Positions 42,754 to 51,879 of a stretch of 64,000 nt of DNA are shown in pieces. This DNA comes from an uncultured Bacteroidia bacterium (lineage in GTDB: Bacteria > Bacteroidota > Bacteroidia > Bacteroidales > F082). Position 1 is the stretch's first letter. Every line of letters starts with the position of its first letter. The stretch is taken from the NCBI GenBank assembly GCA_902785755.1, contig CACZZO010000006.1:62001-126000 (forward strand), given 5' to 3'. The notes under the pieces are model-generated. The model saw only the letters and a list, made by a program, of their open reading frames with translations. It was not told the DNA's origin and did not search any database. The position numbers and the translations under genes were made by a program.

Positions 42754-44494
42754 GTTTCAGTTCCTCCTTTAACTGTCCAAGATATTTTTCAAAGTTTTCC
42801 GACTTGAATTCCGAGTAGTTCATCTGTCGGCAGATGTTAATCAGGCCCTTGAAGTAGGTCGTACACTCCTCGAAGTTGTCGAACTTGAAGCTACGGTCGC
42901 AGATTTCGAGCACAAGGTCGAGCATGAACTTTTGGCGTTCAAGCGGCGTTGAGCCGTCGATTTCGTCGAAAGCGTCTTGTTGAAGTATCACAAAGTCAAT
43001 GAGTTCCGACTTCCAATATTGCTCGTGGTACGACATCGGCACGCCGTCGTCACCCAAGATGTTGATTTGCTCGTAGGCATCCTTACCCTTACGGATGATG
43101 TATTTCGTCTTCGTCACCTTATCGACCCAACCTTTTTCAATCTTGTTGTCAAGATATTCAATGATTTCGGGATATTCGAGGTATTTCGAGTAGGAATCCA
43201 CGGGATCGACGGCGGGATAGCGCTTCTTGTCGGCGCGGTTCTGCGAAAGGCCATAGAAGCAACGGGCCGCTTTCTTGGTGGATTCGGTGACAGGTTCCTT
43301 CAGGTTACCGCCTGCAGGCGACACCGTTCCGATGAAAGTAATGGAGCCGGATTGGCCGTTGTTCAGTTTCACATAACCCGCACGAGCGTAGAAGTTGGAG
43401 ATGATGGCCGACAAATCGACCGGGAAGCCGTCCTGGCCAGGCAGTTCCTCCAAGCGGTTACTCATCTCACGCAAGGCCTGCGCCCAACGCGAGGTGGAGT
43501 CGGCGAGCAGCAAGACTTTCATGCCCATAGCGCGGTAGTATTCGCCGAGGGTCATGGCGGTATAGACCGAAGCCTCACGAGCCGCCACCGGCATATTGGA
43601 CGTGTTGCAGATGATGATGGTACGCTCCATCAGGCTGCGACCCGTGTGCTTGTCCTTCAGTTCGGGGAACTCGGTGAAGATTTCCACCACCTCGTTGGCA
43701 CGCTCGCCGCAAGCCGCCATGATGATGATGTCGGCGTCGGCTTGCTCGGCGAGGGCGTGTTGCAGCACGGTCTTGCCGCAGCCGAAAGGTCCGGGGATGA
43801 AGCCCGTGCCACCTTCGGCGATGGGATTGAGCGTGTCGATGGTGCGCACACCCGTCTCCATCACCTTGAAGGGACGAGGTTTTTCCACATAGCCACCCAC
43901 GGCCACCTTGACAGGCCATTTCTGGATCATGGTCACCTTCACTTCCTCACCTTCCGCGTTGGTCAGCGTGGCGATGGTATCGGTGATCTTGTATTGTCCG
44001 GCAGCAGCTACCGACTTCACGGTGTAAGTGCCCTTGAAGTTGAACGGCACCATGATTTTGTGGGGCAGCCAGCCTTCCTTGACTTCGCCTAACCAGTCGG
44101 CGGCAACCACTTGGTCGCCAGCCTTGGCGAGGGGTTTGAAGTCCCAAAGTTTCTCTTCGTCCAAGGCCTTGGTGTATTCACCGCGTTTCAGAAACACGCC
44201 CGTCATGGTGGCGAGGTTGTTCTGCAGACCGTCGAAGTTGCTCGAAAGCAAACCGGGGCCCAAGGTCACTTCAAGCATGTAGCCTTGGAATTCCACCTTG
44301 TCGCCGATTTGGAGGCCGCGCGTGCTCTCAAACACCTGCACGGAGGCTTTGTTCCCGTTCACCTTGATGACCTCCGCCATCAGCTTGGTGCCTGCCAAGT
44401 CGATGAAGCAGATTTCATTCTGTGCCACAGGGCCGTCCACCTCCACAGTGACGAGGTTTGCAATGATTCCTGTAACTTTTCCTGTTGTTTTCAT
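42746..44494 (-). CDS. ntpA: V-type ATPase subunit A (catalytic)
   Basis: 582 residues. P-loop GPFGCGKT at 235-242 and the catalytic Glu in AACGERANEVVE (about 258-269) identify the ATP-hydrolysing subunit. The bulge domain typical of A subunits lies at about 110-190. In Bacteroidota these enzymes couple ATP with ion movement across the inner membrane. It lies behind an inserted SatD-like/DUF3307 cassette that separates it from the operon's first two genes. Confidence 0.97.
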   Translation of the reverse strand: MKTTGKVTGIIANLVTVEVDGPVAQNEICFIDLAGTKLMAEVIKVNGNKASVQVFESTRGLQIGDKVEFQGYMLEVTLGPGLLSSNFDGLQNNLATMTGVFLKRGEYTKALDEEKLWDFKPLAKAGDQVVAADWLGEVKEGWLPHKIMVPFNFKGTYTVKSVAAAGQYKITDTIATLTNAEGEEVKVTMIQKWPVKVAVGGYVEKPRPFKVMETGVRTIDTLNPIAEGGTGFIPGPFGCGKTVLQHALAEQADADIIIMAACGERANEVVEIFTEFPELKDKHTGRSLMERTIIICNTSNMPVAAREASVYTAMTLGEYYRAMGMKVLLLADSTSRWAQALREMSNRLEELPGQDGFPVDLSAIISNFYARAGYVKLNNGQSGSITFIGTVSPAGGNLKEPVTESTKKAARCFYGLSQNRADKKRYPAVDPVDSYSKYLEYPEIIEYLDNKIEKGWVDKVTKTKYIIRKGKDAYEQINILGDDGVPMSYHEQYWKSELIDFVILQQDAFDEIDGSTPLERQKFMLDLVLEICDRSFKFDNFEECTTYFKGLINICRQMNYSEFKSENFEKYLGQLKEELKHE

Positions 44495-44554
44495 TATTTA
44501 TTGGATTTCTAATTTCTATATTTCTTATTTCAAGATTTTCTTTTTATCGCTTTG

Positions 44555-44580
44555 CGTCATTGCGAGGCACGAAGCAATCC
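44555..44580. repeat. CGTCATTGCGAGGCACGAAGC repeat (single arm)
   Basis: Begins CGTCATTGCGAGGCACGAAG and ends CAATCC, a widely dispersed intergenic sequence in many genomes. It lies between subunit A and the DUF3307 gene, at the right-hand edge of the V-ATPase A transcript. It shares the CGTCAT end with the repeat at 41313-41399. Confidence 0.7.
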
Positions 44581-44586
44581 ATATTT

Positions 44587-45300
44587 TCAGCTTATTACAT
44601 TCGATTCTATCAACAATTTCACGGCAACACCCATCAAAATCGCGATGCCGAAACTCAACAAAGTGCCGACCAAAACATATTCCGACTTCACTGTATCCGT
44701 TTCCCTAAACCTCAACAGCGACTTGGCAGCCAACAAAAAGCCTATGGCTTCGTATTGCCCCAACATGACAAAAACCAGCGTAAGCATCCTTTCAACATTG
44801 CCAATCACACGACCAGCATTGGGCAAACTTTGTTCTTTTCCGCTGTCAGGAATGGTAATTTTTGCTTCCTTGAAGATGTTCTGAATGATGAAATTGGCTG
44901 GGCGCAAGCAAAACACGAGAGCCATAATCCACAGCAAAACCTTTGTTTCGGGCAACCATATCGGGAGCGAGATTACACCTTTATTAAAAAGAGCCACCAC
45001 CGCGACAATAACCGCCAAATGCAGCAACTGGTCAATGAAGAACGCGCCTTTCAGGTTCTTGCAAACCGATTTCAGGCCGTCGATGACGAGATGCAGCACA
45101 GCAATCAGCAACGCTGCCCACCAAAAGCCCACATTCAAGGAAAACAGCCAAGCGCAGCCAAAAGTAATCATCGCATGAATGTACAAATGCCTCGACTTGA
45201 ACGCATTGTCGGCCTTGCTCTTGCAGGACTTTTCTGTCTGCAAATAGAAGTCGCTGATAAGGTGCGCCAAAAGTTGCAATATGAGGAGTTTGCACGTCAT
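44587..45300 (-). CDS. DUF3307 membrane protein
   Basis: 237 residues with about six membrane segments. The N-terminal LLAHLISDFYLQTEKSCKSK and AVLHLVIDGLKSVC have the His/Asp pairs (H12, D16; H90, D94) that mark the DUF3307 family, suggestive of a metal- or ligand-binding site in the membrane. The function of the family is unknown. It overlaps the SatD-like gene by 4 bp, so both are made from one message. The pair splits the V-ATPase operon. Confidence 0.85.
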   Translation of the reverse strand: MTCKLLILQLLAHLISDFYLQTEKSCKSKADNAFKSRHLYIHAMITFGCAWLFSLNVGFWWAALLIAVLHLVIDGLKSVCKNLKGAFFIDQLLHLAVIVAVVALFNKGVISLPIWLPETKVLLWIMALVFCLRPANFIIQNIFKEAKITIPDSGKEQSLPNAGRVIGNVERMLTLVFVMLGQYEAIGFLLAAKSLLRFRETDTVKSEYVLVGTLLSFGIAILMGVAVKLLIESNVIS

Positions 45301-45983
45301 GATTCGAAGTCCAGTTTTTCAAAGTATTTTACGGCGGATTCGATGGCGTTCCAACCGATAGCATTACTAAGTTGATTTACAGCGTGCTGCCTTATATTCA
45401 ACAAATTGGCTATTTCTATTTCCTTTTTTCCGAGCAACTTATAATAAGCGACTTCGCTTTGTCTTGATGTCGCATTTTTCAACAAAACATCCAAAAATTC
45501 CAACACAACATCCATTTGCTCAGCAAAAGAAGAGTTTTTATGACCAAGAAACATACTTCTCTTCATGACAATCCTTTCTTTACCAGTATGTTTCTGATTT
45601 TCCAACAACCTTCCTGAATAGTAAATTGCCTCTCCGTCCAAAACATCTTGTTTTTGGTCTGCTGTACGCATTTCACCGATGCCAATGGCCAGCCGTACAC
45701 CATATTTTCTGAACAATTCGCGCTTGGCATTTGTATCTTTCTTCCATGAAAATGTCTTTTTCACCAAAGTCTTCAACAACAATGCCGTTCGAAGTGCCTC
45801 ATGTGGGTCACGCATAAAAATCTCGACCGAATCGCCTTTGAACAATCGACCCCAATTCTTACCTTGCGACTTTTCCGAAAGGCTTTCAAGGAATCGGCGA
45901 ATCTCCGATTGCAAAAGCGTCAGTTCCTCAACGCTCAACGAGGTTGAAGAAACGATGTCTGCCGAAATTGTTGCTTGTACCAT
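45297..45983 (-). CDS. SatD-like protein: nucleotidyl-cyclase fold plus helix-turn-helix
   Basis: 228 residues. Residues about 3-150 follow the class III nucleotidyl cyclase/GGDEF-like fold. Asp9 in ISADIVSST and Asp51 in FKGDSVEIF match the two metal aspartates, AIGIGEM matches the central strand, and DGEAIYYSGRLLEN matches the region holding the catalytic Asn/Arg. The Arg is kept (R125) but the Asn is replaced. Residues about 183-222 form a helix-turn-helix of sigma region 4 type (KKEIEIANLLNIRQHAVNQL). SatD-like proteins pair with DUF3307 in several phyla; their job is unknown. The palindromes at 46014-46182 begin 31 bp upstream and could be its operator. Confidence 0.75.
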   Translation of the reverse strand: MVQATISADIVSSTSLSVEELTLLQSEIRRFLESLSEKSQGKNWGRLFKGDSVEIFMRDPHEALRTALLLKTLVKKTFSWKKDTNAKRELFRKYGVRLAIGIGEMRTADQKQDVLDGEAIYYSGRLLENQKHTGKERIVMKRSMFLGHKNSSFAEQMDVVLEFLDVLLKNATSRQSEVAYYKLLGKKEIEIANLLNIRQHAVNQLSNAIGWNAIESAVKYFEKLDFES

Positions 45984-46013
45984 TGTTATATGCTTTCTCT
46001 ATCCAATTTGTTT

Positions 46014-46182
46014 TATCAGTATTATTGCTGATATTTTATTTTTATCAGTTTTTTTACTGATATTTTATGTGTATAACCCATTTTGGCGTTTTTTATTGTC
46101 CGTTTATCGGTTTTAGAACCGATATTCTCTAATTATCGGCTTTTTTACCGATATTTTCAAATTATCGGTATTTTTACCTATA
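46014..46182. repeat. Array of five palindromes TATC(A/G)G-N-C(T/C)GATA upstream of the SatD-like gene
   Basis: Dyads: 46014-46033, 46043-46062, 46105-46124 (perfect 8-bp arms TATCGGTT/AACCGATA), 46134-46153, and 46163-46182 (one mismatch). Start-to-start distances are 29, 62, 29 and 29 bp, so the gap is about two units wide. The last dyad covers the DUF2764 stop codon, so the array fills the space between the broken V-ATPase gene and the cassette. Confidence 0.92.
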
Positions 46183-46725
46183 CTTTCCCTCCTCCGCTCA
46201 AATCCAAATTCGCGCTCGTGCCTCTAATCTCTTGAACCAGTTTCTTGAACATCTCCTGACCCTTGGCCGCATCAAGTTCGGCCCAGCGTTGGACGGTCTT
46301 GGCCTTGACGAGGAAGGCGAGGATGGCGTTCATGTTGAAGTAGTCCATGCGGGCGATGTCGCTGGCCTTCTCCCATTTCAGCTCGTCCATCTTCTGCTCG
46401 CGCTGCACGAAGTCGGCATCGGCGAGAATCTCACTGATTTGCTTCTCTTCTTCAAAGTCGGCTTCGGGCAGTTCCACAAGGTAGTTGTCGCCCTGCTTGT
46501 TGAGGCGTTTGGCCAAATAGTTCACCTTCATATTGCGCAGGCGTCCGTCGAAATCGAAATACTCGCGGATGAAGCGGTTCTTGCTCTCGGCGGCCTTGGC
46601 GTAGAAGTCGGCACCCAAAGAGTTTTCATCGAAACCCTCCTCCATAAGTCCGACCAACTGTTGGTCTTTCCGAAGCCCGAAGTCAGTTCCGGCAAGCCGG
46701 CCACGATATAGACGTAGTTATCCAT
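46178..46725 (-). pseudogene. V-type ATPase DUF2764 (subunit C-like) gene, frameshifted
   Basis: The start MDNYVYIVAGLPEL (from 46725, overlapping the subunit E stop as TGATG) is the normal DUF2764 opening. The family sequence resumes in another frame as DQQLVGLMEEGFDENSLGAD and SKNRFIREYFDFDGRLRNMK, down to the stop at 46178. The switch falls between about 46660 and 46685. Homologues usually have about 30 or more residues between the two parts, so a small deletion with frame change is likely. Either the gene is broken (the downstream part may restart at a TTG at 46657) or the base sequence has an error. Subunit C-like proteins connect shaft and c-ring. Confidence 0.75.
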
Positions 46726-47336
46726 CAGCCGAAGAGGATTTTCTTGGTGGCGGGACGCAGGTAGTTGGCAATGAGTTGGGTGAACTCCTCGTCGGTGAAG
46801 TTGAGCATATAGCCGCCTTCCTTGGGCGAAATCTTGAAGCCGCCGTTCATCTTCTTGGAATAGTCAACCTTCACCTCGCCCTTGAACTGGTTGGCGATTT
46901 CGTTCTTCACGAAAGGCTCCACTTCTGCCTTCAGCGATTCGGGCAGGATAAGGCTCAAATCGACGGGCGAAGCGTTTTGTGGGTTGAAAGCCTTCACCAC
47001 GCTGGCAATCAGTTCTTTCGCAAAAGCGGCATCGCCCATATTGGCTTTCACGCCTTCTTGGGCGGCCTTGGTCACCACCATCTTCTCGATTTCCTGTTTC
47101 GTCACGGCGATGCTCTGCGTGGCGGCCATTTTCACGTCGGCGGTCACTTTGGTTTTCAGTTCCTCGGCTTCCTTGTTGGCTTGGGCGATGATGCGGTCGG
47201 CCTCGGCCTTGGCGTATGCCACAATGCGATTGGCCTCAGCCTGAGCCTTTTGCACCAGTTCTTCGCCATCATGTTTTCCTTTCGACAAGCCCTCGTTATA
47301 GAGCCTGTCGGTCAATTGTTGCAGTTTGTCTTGCAT
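46725..47336 (-). CDS. ntpE: V-type ATPase subunit E (peripheral stalk)
   Basis: 203 residues from the ATG at 47336, which follows the promoter; a longer frame further upstream is noise. The N-terminal half is a long Ala/Lys/Glu helix (AYAKAEADRIIAQANKEAEE) that pairs with a partner helix in the stator, and the C-terminal half is a small globular domain. First gene of the V-ATPase operon. Confidence 0.9.
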   Translation of the reverse strand: MQDKLQQLTDRLYNEGLSKGKHDGEELVQKAQAEANRIVAYAKAEADRIIAQANKEAEELKTKVTADVKMAATQSIAVTKQEIEKMVVTKAAQEGVKANMGDAAFAKELIASVVKAFNPQNASPVDLSLILPESLKAEVEPFVKNEIANQFKGEVKVDYSKKMNGGFKISPKEGGYMLNFTDEEFTQLIANYLRPATKKILFG

Positions 47337-47373
47337 ATATTTTTCGTTTTGTTGTTGCTTTATGATTTGGGCG

Positions 47374-47405
47374 CAAAGATAGCAATTTCGTTGACACGGA
47401 ACAAA
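47374..47405 (-). promoter_or_regulatory. Complete promoter (-33 TTTG, -7 TATCTTTG) of the V-ATPase operon
   Basis: Minus strand: TATCTTTG at 47374-47381, a 20-bp spacer, TTTG at 47402-47405. The leader is 37 nt. Confidence 0.72.
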
Positions 47406-47445
47406 AAAACAAAACGAAAAGTTGAGGATTTTTTCGAGGGTCGGA

Positions 47446-48573
47446 TTACCTTGCTGAACAAACCAATCGCACCGACCGACCATAGCATCGATTACTCGCA
47501 TTGTTTGTAGTGAGGTACGATTCTTTGATGCTCGTAAGATATGCGTAGGTGCTGTTGAAGTATGATGCTGACCAATAATAGCCACACAAGCCGATTTCGC
47601 CGACCGAAGTGCCAAACCGATAGCCGGCGGCAGGAAAGAAAACTGCACCAGCACCTTCAAGAATGGTCCATTGTGTTGCTGAAATGGTGTTGCTGTCAAA
47701 TGTTGATTCGCTACTGTTTGTGTTGTTTAGGCTATAGGTGGCTGCTTCCCAATCGTCGGGCAACAGAATTACGCCATTTGTGCCGTTCACCTGCGCCTTG
47801 GCGTAACGAATGCCTGATGAAGTGCTTCTCGTGTTGAAGACATAACTCCATTCATCAATGAGCAAAGTGCGCCATGTGTTTGTGGTGTTTCCGCCGTTGC
47901 TGATAGGATTGTAAACGCCCCAATCAGCATTGGCATACATGCCAGTCAAATTGGATTGTCCGGGATGTCCGTATTGGCTTCCACTTGAATAGCTGTAATC
48001 CCACGGATGATAGTAAGTGTTGCCGTTGTTCCAACCGCTTGTAGCCCAACCAAACAAATCAATCCAACCATCGAAGGAGGAGGAGATGTTGTGGTTGTCA
48101 CTACCAACGTAGTCCCATTGGTTTTCGGCAAAACGCCATGTGTCGGTGGAGGCTTGGTATTGCAGGTTGCCTTGCGAGAAATACACTGTAGTTGTATCAC
48201 TCACCGAAAAGATGCCATCAATGGCACCTGTGGGAACATTGCTTTGCGGATTAGGAACGCTGAAAGTCACCGTAACAGGTACCGTCCGGGTCGAATAGTA
48301 GTGGTAGCCATATCCAGGGTAAAATTCTGATATGGTGCCTCTCCATTGCCCGTTGCCCTTGTAAATGGAAGTGCCCCATTGCGACTTGATGATGTCGCCT
48401 GTTTGTGGAGTGAATGACCCAAACGCCGTGGAGAAGTCCACTGTGTCAGTTCTCGGGCAGCTAATCCAAGTCCATCCTGGATGTAAAGTGATTGTAACTT
48501 CTTGAGCCTTAACATTTAGAATTGCAGCCATTATTGCCAGCAGGCACAGAAGAATTGTTCTCGTTTTTTTCAT
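47446..48573 (-). CDS. Secreted FISUMP-domain (Fib_succ_major) protein
   Basis: 375 residues with a signal peptide (1-23, ending LNVKAQ). Residues 24-110 are a beta-rich domain (HPGWTWISCPRTDTVDFSTA). Residues 115-375 have the Trp/Tyr/Gly/Asn-rich Fibrobacter-type FISUMP pattern: GNLQYQASTDTWRFAENQWD, GWATSGWNNG, ILLPDDWEAA, GYYWSASY and the terminal GRSVRLV. This fold is related to C-type-lectin/FGE-like domains; binding of surface or extracellular glycans or protein is expected, but function is unknown. Confidence 0.8.
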   Translation of the reverse strand: MKKTRTILLCLLAIMAAILNVKAQEVTITLHPGWTWISCPRTDTVDFSTAFGSFTPQTGDIIKSQWGTSIYKGNGQWRGTISEFYPGYGYHYYSTRTVPVTVTFSVPNPQSNVPTGAIDGIFSVSDTTTVYFSQGNLQYQASTDTWRFAENQWDYVGSDNHNISSSFDGWIDLFGWATSGWNNGNTYYHPWDYSYSSGSQYGHPGQSNLTGMYANADWGVYNPISNGGNTTNTWRTLLIDEWSYVFNTRSTSSGIRYAKAQVNGTNGVILLPDDWEAATYSLNNTNSSESTFDSNTISATQWTILEGAGAVFFPAAGYRFGTSVGEIGLCGYYWSASYFNSTYAYLTSIKESYLTTNNASNRCYGRSVRLVCSAR

Positions 48574-48617
48574 GTTTTGTGTTTTGTTGTAAATTTTTTT
48601 CTGTCAAACATTTTCCC

Positions 48618-49412
48618 TCAAACCCGGTAATACGACGCCAAAATTCGAGCAAACCACTTGGCGGGCAGGATGCGTTTCAGCAAGACAGATAGTTTTTGCT
48701 CCAACGATGCCACCACATAGCCGTTTCGGGGATTGTTTTTCTTGATGATTTGACTGATTTTTCGGGCCAAAACGATGGGTTTGAGACCACCGTTTTCGTC
48801 ATGTTCCACCTTCTCGATGGCGGTTTTGTAAATCGGGTAGGCTTGTAATGCAGCTTGATTTTTGACTTTTTTGCGACTGCCTGTGAATCCCGTGCTGAAA
48901 TCGCCTGGACGAAGAACCACCACTTTGATTCCCAACGCCTTGGTCTCCAATCTCAAAGCCTCGCAATAGCCCTCGATGGCGAACTTGCTGGCGGAATAGA
49001 AGCCTTGGAACGGCAGTCCCATCAGGCCGCCGATGCTGCTCAATGCGATGATTTTGCCGCTGCCTTGCTTACGCATGTGGGGCAAAACGGCATCCACACA
49101 ATGCACCAAACCCATGAAGTTGGTGTCCATCTGCAAGCGGACTTCCTCTTCGGAGGCAAACTCCAACGGACCGCCAATGCCCATGCCGGCATTGTTGACC
49201 AATACGTCAATACGACCTTCTTTTTCAACGATTTGTGCCACTGCTTTTTCAATGGCTTCTTTGTCGCGAACATCGACATTGAAATAATGCACATTAAGCA
49301 AAGGCTCCACCGAGCGGCGAACCGTGCCATAAACAATATGACCTTCATTCGACAGCAACCTGGCTGTTTCAAGGCCAAATCCGGAAGATATGCCTGTTAT
49401 GAAAACAACCAT
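48618..49412 (-). CDS. Short-chain dehydrogenase/reductase, probable sphingolipid-pathway reductase
   Basis: 264 residues. NAD(P)-binding TGISSGFG (7-14), NNAGMGIGG (about 80-88), catalytic Ser near SSIGG and YxxxK as YSASKFAIEG (about 148-157) give a classical SDR. It begins 2 bp after the serine palmitoyltransferase stop in one operon, so 3-ketosphinganine (or 3-oxo-ceramide) reduction is the likely job. The ATG at 49412 is preferred over a TTG two codons earlier. Confidence 0.8.
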   Translation of the reverse strand: MVVFITGISSGFGLETARLLSNEGHIVYGTVRRSVEPLLNVHYFNVDVRDKEAIEKAVAQIVEKEGRIDVLVNNAGMGIGGPLEFASEEEVRLQMDTNFMGLVHCVDAVLPHMRKQGSGKIIALSSIGGLMGLPFQGFYSASKFAIEGYCEALRLETKALGIKVVVLRPGDFSTGFTGSRKKVKNQAALQAYPIYKTAIEKVEHDENGGLKPIVLARKISQIIKKNNPRNGYVVASLEQKLSVLLKRILPAKWFARILASYYRV

Positions 49413-49414
49413 CC

Positions 49415-50611
<1,197 letters not shown>

Positions 50612-51736
50612 TCAGATTTGTTTTATATACGTTCTCGCTCTCTTGGTAAGGTCGTGTTCAAGATAGCGCCAAAGATTCTGCACGCTGGTGTTGTCCTCCA
50701 ATTCGCGCGTCGATTCAATGAATTTGATGCCGTTTTTCGTGATGCCTTGAGCAAACTTGTGGAATATCATGGCATTCACGCCCTTGTTCTTGTACTTTTC
50801 GTCGATGGCGATAAGAAGCAGGTCGATGGTGTCGTTGTGTTTCAGGGCTTTCAGCATGTGTAGCCAACCGAAAGGAAACAGCGAGCCTTTGGCCTTTTGC
50901 ATGGCCTTGGCCAACGAAGGCAAGGCTACACCAAAACCTACCACTTGCTCGTCGGCATCGAGAACGATGGAGACGTAGTCGACATTGATGTTGGTTAGGA
51001 ATTGCTTCTTCAGGTCTTCGCATTGCCCTTCCGAAAGGTCAGAAAAACCGTGAAGGGCGGCATAAGCCGAGTTGAGGCAACGGAACAGGCCGTCGAGATA
51101 GGGATGCAGCTCCGCACGATTGTGGAATTCGGCCTGATGCAGTCCGTTTTTGACGGAAACCAACTGGGCCATACGCTCATAACGGTCGGGAATGACCTCC
51201 GGAACCTTGATGAGATATTCCACATAATCAGCATCTTTGGCATACCCCAATTCCGTCAGGTGCTTTTCATAATAAGGTGCATTGTATTTGCCGTAGGGGG
51301 TAGGCAGTTTGTCGAAACCCTCCACCAACACACCTGCGGGGTCAAACTCGAGGAAGCCCATCGGACCGTTTATCGTGTCCATGCCTTTTTCCTTGGCATA
51401 GCGTTCGATGGTGTCAATCAAGGCTTTGGAAACATTGCGGTCGTCAATGAAGTCAATCCAGCCGAAGCGACAAATCTTTCTGCCTGTTTTTTCGTTGTAT
51501 TTGCGGTTGATGATGCCTGCAACCCTTCCGACCACCGTTCCTTTTTCGTCGTAGGCAAGCCAATACTTGCTTTCGCAAACTTCAAAGGCATGGTTCTTTT
51601 CAGGGGTTAAGGTGTCTAAATCCATCGACTCGATTTGCGGAACATAAACAGGATTGTTCTTGTACAAGGCGTTTGGGAAATGCACAAACGTCTTCAATTC
51701 CTTCCTTGTATTGACTTCTTTTATCTTCGCAATCAT
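50612..51736 (-). CDS. GNAT-fold acyltransferase, candidate ceramide N-acyltransferase
   Basis: 374 residues with a double GNAT-like architecture: [20 protein letters not shown] and [39 protein letters not shown], then [20 protein letters not shown] and [20 protein letters not shown]. It lies 6 bp upstream of serine palmitoyltransferase. Known bacterial ceramide synthase (bCerS, Caulobacter) is also GNAT-related, so N-acylation of the sphinganine base is the leading inference. Assignment from context only. The -7 element ends 4 nt before the ATG. Confidence 0.72.
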   Translation of the reverse strand: MIAKIKEVNTRKELKTFVHFPNALYKNNPVYVPQIESMDLDTLTPEKNHAFEVCESKYWLAYDEKGTVVGRVAGIINRKYNEKTGRKICRFGWIDFIDDRNVSKALIDTIERYAKEKGMDTINGPMGFLEFDPAGVLVEGFDKLPTPYGKYNAPYYEKHLTELGYAKDADYVEYLIKVPEVIPDRYERMAQLVSVKNGLHQAEFHNRAELHPYLDGLFRCLNSAYAALHGFSDLSEGQCEDLKKQFLTNINVDYVSIVLDADEQVVGFGVALPSLAKAMQKAKGSLFPFGWLHMLKALKHNDTIDLLLIAIDEKYKNKGVNAMIFHKFAQGITKNGIKFIESTRELEDNTSVQNLWRYLEHDLTKRARTYIKQI

Positions 51737-51740
51737 CGTG

Positions 51741-51748
51741 CAAAAATA
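51741..51748 (-). promoter_or_regulatory. -7 element (TATTTTTG) of the sphingolipid operon
   Basis: Minus-strand TATTTTTG with only CACG between it and the ATG at 51736, which predicts a leaderless message. Confidence 0.55.
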
Positions 51749-51809
51749 CGTTTTTATGGAATACAGCGCACCAAAACCTTAAAATTTCTCGGATTTCAAC
51801 CAAATTTAC

Positions 51810-51817
51810 TACTTTTG
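51810..51817 (+). promoter_or_regulatory. -7 element (TACTTTTG) of the acyl-CoA carboxylase gene
   Basis: TACTTTTG 62 nt upstream of the ATG at 51880; divergent from the sphingolipid operon promoter. Confidence 0.6.
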
Positions 51818-51879
51818 CACTTGCATTCCACATGCACCGACAACTAAGATATAAAACTAATATTGAGAATTTTACCATC

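Noticed and set aside
47337..47699. N-terminal extension of V-ATPase subunit E
   Set aside because: Lies upstream of the promoter at 47374-47405 and overlaps the FISUMP gene; no homology to subunit E.
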